Source of the DNA: JADJOY01 sp046331705 [NCBI: bacterium]
Lineage (GTDB): Bacteria; JADJOY01
DNA: 24,537 nucleotides
Reading direction: 5' to 3'
NCBI GenBank assembly: GCA_046331705.1
Contig: JAXLQJ010000081.1
Span: 1 to 24,537 of the forward strand
The notes beneath the pieces are model-generated. The model saw only the letters and a list, made by a program, of their open reading frames with translations. It was not told the DNA's origin and did not search any database. The position numbers and the translations under genes were made by a program. This document shows, one piece after another, positions 20,864-24,537 of the stretch (positions are counted from its first letter, which is position 1; the number at the start of each line of letters is the position of its first letter).

Positions 20864-21427
20864 GTGAAGCTGGTGGTCGGGCTCGGCAATCCGGGGCGAG
20901 AGTACGAGGGGACGCGTCACAACGTCGGGTTCATGGTGATCGAGGCGTTGGCATCCAAGGCCGGCATCTCCCTCGGGGAGAAGCGATTCAAGGGAATCTT
21001 CGGAAAGGGCAGGCTGGCGTCGGAGACGGTCGCGTTTCTCGAGCCGATGACGTTCATGAACGCGAGCGGAAGATCCGTGAACGGCGCCCGACAAGAGCTG
21101 GACGTGGTGCCGCAAGACGTGGTGGTGATCTACGACGACGTCGATTTTCCGCTCGGAACCGTGCGCGTGGCCCAGCGGGGCAGCGATGGTGGACACAAGG
21201 GAGTGCGGTCGATCCTGGACGAGATGCAGACGGACGAGTTCGTGCGGGTACGGGTCGGCATCGGCCGCCCGGCTGCGCGTGGCGACGTCGTCGATTGGGT
21301 GCTGGGCCACTTCGAGGGAGACGAGCTCGAAGCCCGCGATCGAGCGGTCGAGCGAGCGATGGAAGCCGTGGAGACGATCGTACGCCGAGGCACGACCGCC
21401 GCGATGAACCAGTTCAACCGCCGCTGA
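20864..21427 (+). CDS. pth: Peptidyl-tRNA hydrolase
   Basis: Releases peptides from prematurely dropped peptidyl-tRNAs so the tRNA can be reused. It is 187 aa, a normal length. The catalytic set aligns by eye with E. coli Pth: Asn9 in GLGNPG, His19 in GTRHNVG, Met65/Asn66 in PMTFMNASG and Asp91 in YDDVDFPLG; the conserved GGHKGVRSI is also present. The start is GTG 20864, giving MKLVVGLGNPG directly; no clear Shine–Dalgarno precedes it. It lies 62 bases after rplY and 74 bases before rpsF. Confidence 0.96.
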   Translation: MKLVVGLGNPGREYEGTRHNVGFMVIEALASKAGISLGEKRFKGIFGKGRLASETVAFLEPMTFMNASGRSVNGARQELDVVPQDVVVIYDDVDFPLGTVRVAQRGSDGGHKGVRSILDEMQTDEFVRVRVGIGRPAARGDVVDWVLGHFEGDELEARDRAVERAMEAVETIVRRGTTAAMNQFNRR

Positions 21428-21501
21428 GCGCGGGTGCCCGGTCGGTCGACCCGTCGCCCCACCGGTGGTAGCGAGACGAGCCAGAGGGAGGAAGTGACAT
21501 C

Positions 21502-22071
21502 GTGAGGAACTACGAAACCATCTTCGTCGTCCATCCCGACTTGCGCGAGGAGTACGTGCAATCGGTGGTGGCCGCCGCTGCCGACCTGATCCGCCGCACT
21601 GGCGGCGAGGTGTTGGCGCTCACGGACTGGGGCAACAAGAAGCTCAGCTACGCGATCAAGCACCTGACCCGGGGACGATATTTCCACGTCCACTACACGG
21701 CGGGCGGCTCGACGGTGAACGAGCTCGAGCGCAACCTGCGCATTTCCGACCGGGTCTTCCGCTACCTGTCGACGCGCCTGGAAGACGTCGTCGAGGTCGC
21801 GCGCGTGGAGGAAGCCTCCGCGCAGAAGCTCGGTGTGTTCGACGGGATCGCGCCGGACTTCGGCTCGGGTGGCATCGAGCACCTGCTGCGCGAGCGGCCG
21901 GTCGAGGTTCCCGCCGAGGAAGAGGAGACCGGCTTCGGTCTCGCTGCCCAGGGCCTGGATGCCCGGGGCGACGACGACGAGGGCCGTGGGCGTCGAGGGC
22001 GTGCAGAAGCGGAAGGCGAGGGTGGTGACGACGACGCCCCGGCTGACGAGGAAGAGGGAGACAAGGAATGA
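21502..22071 (+). CDS. rpsF: 30S ribosomal protein S6 with long acidic tail
   Basis: Small-subunit protein that binds 16S rRNA as a dimer with S18. The core (about 1–100) is clear: [14 protein letters not shown], then [22 protein letters not shown] and [15 protein letters not shown]. The protein is 189 aa against about 95–135 usually, because of an ~80-residue C-terminal extension that ends in a Gly/Asp/Glu-rich, Arg-dotted stretch ([19 protein letters not shown], then [14 protein letters not shown]). The start is GTG 21502, with GGAGG ten bases upstream. Its stop overlaps the rpsR start (ATGA), so the partners S6 and S18 are translationally coupled. Confidence 0.96.
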   Translation: MRNYETIFVVHPDLREEYVQSVVAAAADLIRRTGGEVLALTDWGNKKLSYAIKHLTRGRYFHVHYTAGGSTVNELERNLRISDRVFRYLSTRLEDVVEVARVEEASAQKLGVFDGIAPDFGSGGIEHLLRERPVEVPAEEEETGFGLAAQGLDARGDDDEGRGRRGRAEAEGEGGDDDAPADEEEGDKE

Positions 22072-22367
22072 GTCGCGCGACCAGTGGCGGCAAGGCGAAG
22101 AAGCGCAAGGCAGCGGGCGGCCGAGGCCGGCGGCCGGATTTCCGGCGTCGTTTCGGCAGGCGGAAGGTGTGTCGATTCTGCGCCGACAAGGAAGCGAAGA
22201 TCGACTACCGCGATTCGGGCATGCTCAAGCACTTCGTGACCGAACGGGCGAAGATCATCCCGCGCCGCATCTCCGGCAACTGCGCGCGGCATCAGCGCAA
22301 GCTCACGCTCGCCGTCAAGCGTGCCCGCGTTCTTTCGCTGTTGCCCTTCACGTCCGGTCAGGCTTGA
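22068..22367 (+). CDS. rpsR: 30S ribosomal protein S18 (zinc-ligand form)
   Basis: Partner of S6 in the small-subunit platform. It is 99 aa with a basic N-terminal tail (about 1–33) and the S18 core containing IDYRD, ITERAKI-like VTERAKI and [14 protein letters not shown]. Cys35, Cys38 (CRFC), Cys72 and His75 (CARH) form a likely Zn-ribbon ligand set, the 'C+' type seen in part of the family. The ATG overlaps the rpsF stop by ATGA, with GGGAG and AAGGA just upstream. rplI follows after 76 bases with no gene between. Confidence 0.97.
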   Translation: MSRATSGGKAKKRKAAGGRGRRPDFRRRFGRRKVCRFCADKEAKIDYRDSGMLKHFVTERAKIIPRRISGNCARHQRKLTLAVKRARVLSLLPFTSGQA

Positions 22368-22443
22368 GCCCGAGTAGGCACGAAGCCCCCGCTCGAACGA
22401 CGATCAGCCTCGGAACGACGACACGTAACGGTTGGAGCTCGAC

Positions 22444-22932
22444 ATGCGCGTGATCCTGATGGAAGACATCGACACCCTCGGCAAGGCTGGAGCGGTGGTC
22501 AACGTGAAGCCAGGCTACGCCCGCAACTTCCTGTTGCCACGGCGCCTCGCCGCGGAAGCCACCGAAGGCAGCCTGCGCCTGCTCGAGCACCAGAAGCGCG
22601 TGGTGGCGGCACGCCACGCCCGGATCGTGAAGGAGGCGCAAGGGCAAGCCGATGCGCTCGCCGGCGTCGCGCTCAGCTTCGAGCGCCAGGCGGGCGGCGA
22701 GGGGCGACTGTTCGGTTCCGTCACGTCCATCGACATCCACCGCGAGCTCGAGGCACGTGGGCACAAGATCGACCGCAAGCGGATCCATCTGGTCGACCCG
22801 CTCAAGGCGCTGGGCGATTTCGAGGTTCCCGTGAAGCTCGCGTCCGGCATCATCGCGAAGCTCAAGGTGACCGTCCTGCCGCTCGGCGGTGCCCCGGCCG
22901 CCCGCGTGAGCGAGCCGAGCCCGGCCGCCTGA
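22444..22932 (+). CDS. rplI: 50S ribosomal protein L9
   Basis: Binds 23S rRNA and reaches out from the L1 stalk base; it helps reading-frame maintenance. It is 162 aa. The N-terminal domain carries the signature of the family, VKPGYARNFLLPRRLA (about 22–37), then a long connecting helix (about 40–75) and the C-terminal domain with GRLFGSVTSIDI and DLEARGHKIDRKRIHL-like sequence. The C-terminus has a short extra tail (GGAPAARVSEPSPAA). ATG 22444 is chosen because GGAG sits six bases upstream and the protein starts MRVILMEDIDTLG; TTG 22432 would add four residues. dnaB follows closely. Confidence 0.97.
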   Translation: MRVILMEDIDTLGKAGAVVNVKPGYARNFLLPRRLAAEATEGSLRLLEHQKRVVAARHARIVKEAQGQADALAGVALSFERQAGGEGRLFGSVTSIDIHRELEARGHKIDRKRIHLVDPLKALGDFEVPVKLASGIIAKLKVTVLPLGGAPAARVSEPSPAA

Positions 22933-22951
22933 GTCGCGGGTGGGATCGGCG

Positions 22952-24409
22952 GTGGCGCGCAATTCCTCGCCGCGTTCACCGGCGCCGCAGGGCACGGCCG
23001 TCTCGCACTCCCGGGTCCCTCCGCACAGCCTCGAGGCCGAGACCGCCGTCCTGGGCGGGGTCTTGCTCGACAACGAGGCGATCGACCACGTCCAGGAACA
23101 CCTGATTCCGGACGACTTCTACAAGCCCGCGCACGCGAAGATCTTCGAAGCGATGCTCACGCTGAGGGATCGGCGTGAGCCCACCGACATCATCACGCTC
23201 ACCGAGACGCTGCGGCGTCAGTCGGTGCTCGAGGAAGTGGGTGGCGCGAGCTACCTGTCCTGGCTCGCCGACACGGTTCCGTCGGCGGCCAACATCCTGA
23301 GCTACGTCAAGATCGTGAAGGAGCGCGCGCTGCTGCGCAAGGTGATCCGCGTGTCGTCGGAGATCGCGCAGCGCGGCTACGAGGACGTTGCGGATCTCGA
23401 GACCTTCCTCAACGATTCCGAGCGCGCGTTCTTCGAGATCGCCAACGATCGCGTGAAGCCTTCCTATCATCCGCTCTCCAAGGTCATGAAGGAGAGCTTC
23501 CGGATGATCGAGGGCATCGTCGATCACGGCGGTCAAGCCACCGGCGTGCCGACCGGCTACCGCAAGCTCGACGAGCAGACCTGCGGCCTGCAGAAGTCCG
23601 ACCTCGTCATCGTCGCGGGCCGCCCCAGCATGGGCAAGACCAGTCTCGCGATGGGGATCGCCGCGCATGCCTGCATCCGGGAAGGGATCCCGGTCGCGGT
23701 GTTCTCGCTCGAGATGAGCAAGGTCCAGCTCGGCATGCGCCTGCTGACCGCCGAAGCCGGGATCGACGCGTGGAAGATCCGCCGCGGCATGATGCGCGAG
23801 GAGGACTGGCTGAAGCTCATCCGCTCCGCGGACGAGCTCAGCAAGGCGCCGATGTACATCGACGACACCGCGGCGCTGTCGGTCCTCGAGCTCAACGCCA
23901 AGGCGCGTCGGCTCAAGCGCGAGCACGACATCGGGCTGATCGTGATCGACTATCTCCAGCTCATGCGCGGACGCACCAACACCCGCTACGACTCGCGCGA
24001 GAAGGAGATCAGCGAGATCAGCCAGTCGCTCAAGGCGATCGCGAAGGAGCTCGATCTGCCGGTGATCGCGTTGAGCCAGCTCAATCGCCGCGTCGAGGAG
24101 CGCAACGATCGCCGCCCGATGCTCTCGGACTTGCGAGAATCCGGCGCGATCGAGCAAGACGCCGACGTGATCATGTTTCTGTACCGCGAGGAGTTCTACA
24201 AGCCGGCGACCGACAAGAAGGGCGTCGCCGAGGTGATCATCGGCAAGCAGCGTAACGGTCCCACGGGCACGGTGGAGCTCGCGTTCATCAAGGAGCGCTC
24301 GACCTTCGCCGATCTCGAGCTCGGCTACGAGGACGGCTCGATCCCCGAGCTGCCCGGTGAGGATCTGCCGGCACTTCCTCCTGGCTTCGACGAAGGTCCG
24401 CCGTTCTGA
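22952..24409 (+). CDS. dnaB: Replicative DNA helicase DnaB
   Basis: Hexameric 5'-3' helicase that unwinds DNA at the replication fork. It is 485 aa from GTG 22952, a normal length. The N-terminal primase-interacting domain starts with the family motif PPHSLEAETAVLGG and includes DDFYKPAHAKIFEAM. The RecA-like motor follows with Walker A GRPSMGKTS (223–231), VAVFSLEMS, Walker B LIVIDYLQLM, the conserved LPVIALSQLNRRVEER and the arginine-finger region GKQRNGPTGTV. There is no intein. GTG 22952 has GGTGGGA upstream and is preferred; GTG 22940, eight bases after the rplI stop, would add four residues. The acidic, Pro-rich tail ends GFDEGPPF. Its place after rplI is widely conserved. Confidence 0.97.
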   Translation: MARNSSPRSPAPQGTAVSHSRVPPHSLEAETAVLGGVLLDNEAIDHVQEHLIPDDFYKPAHAKIFEAMLTLRDRREPTDIITLTETLRRQSVLEEVGGASYLSWLADTVPSAANILSYVKIVKERALLRKVIRVSSEIAQRGYEDVADLETFLNDSERAFFEIANDRVKPSYHPLSKVMKESFRMIEGIVDHGGQATGVPTGYRKLDEQTCGLQKSDLVIVAGRPSMGKTSLAMGIAAHACIREGIPVAVFSLEMSKVQLGMRLLTAEAGIDAWKIRRGMMREEDWLKLIRSADELSKAPMYIDDTAALSVLELNAKARRLKREHDIGLIVIDYLQLMRGRTNTRYDSREKEISEISQSLKAIAKELDLPVIALSQLNRRVEERNDRRPMLSDLRESGAIEQDADVIMFLYREEFYKPATDKKGVAEVIIGKQRNGPTGTVELAFIKERSTFADLELGYEDGSIPELPGEDLPALPPGFDEGPPF

Positions 24410-24448
24410 CGGTCGGGGTGGCGCCCGCGGCGTCTCGCCTTCCCCGTT

Positions 24449-24537
24449 TCACACCGAGCGCGTCGCTCGCCTGATTCGGGGGCGGCGTCGCCGCCGCCAC
24501 GGCGCGATCAGCGCCAGGACGGCGAGCGCATCGCCCA
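24449..24537 (-). CDS. Possible C-terminus of a membrane protein (partial)
   Basis: On the − strand a frame open from the window edge reads GDALAVLALIAPWRRRRRPR and some 8 more residues before a TGA at 24451–24449. A short hydrophobic stretch followed by an Arg-rich tail resembles the end of a membrane protein or a CTERM-type sorting tail. Only 28 codons are visible and the DNA is low-complexity (GGCGGCG/CGCCGCC), so this is a weak call. Nothing else is seen in 24410–24537. Confidence 0.22.
   Translation of the reverse strand, partial: GDALAVLALIAPWRRRRRPRIRRATRSV

Overview
The window is GC-rich bacterial chromosome with tightly packed genes, mostly on the + strand. Gene content points to a high-GC Myxococcota/Deltaproteobacteria-like Gram-negative: BamD, lipoproteins, a DUF1844 protein behind dnaK, a Gld-type ABC cluster with a DUF4340 protein, and the order tRNA-Gln–prs–rplY–pth–rpsF–rpsR–rplI–dnaB. 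This placement is inferred from gene content and order, not from a phylogeny. Starts are often GTG or TTG.

Layout. 1–2432: 3'-truncated view of alaS (its first ~70 codons lie outside). 2472–3410 (−): a BamD-like TPR protein, convergent with alaS across a GC hairpin. 3411–3761: divergent promoter region. 3762–8611: a four-gene operon (ABC ATPase, ABC-2 permease, GldG-like protein, DUF4340 protein) with stop/start overlaps. 8841–11370: dnaK and a DUF1844 gene, ended by a perfect 15-bp hairpin. 11567–14194: clpB. 14358–14837: a small lipoprotein with its own near-consensus promoter. 14929–15696 (−): a HAD-IIB phosphatase. 15897–18770: a large lipoprotein of the penicillin acylase family. 18879–18949: tRNA-Gln(TTG). 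19127–24409: prs, rplY, pth, rpsF, rpsR, rplI and dnaB, all on one strand. 24410–24537: mostly non-coding, with a possible membrane-protein C-terminus on the − strand.

How it works together. Most genes serve the core machinery of translation (alaS, tRNA-Gln, rplY, pth, rpsF, rpsR, rplI), nucleotide supply (prs), replication (dnaB), proteostasis (dnaK, clpB) and outer-membrane assembly (bamD). The less ordinary parts are the Gld-like ABC/GldG/DUF4340 operon, whose substrate is unknown, and the surface-type Ntn acylase, which has His at position β23 as in AHL and cephalosporin acylases. Several start regions share a candidate promoter of the form TTGAC(A/T)–16/17 bp–TAnnTT-like. I see no mobile element, CRISPR array, phage gene or clearly new defence system.
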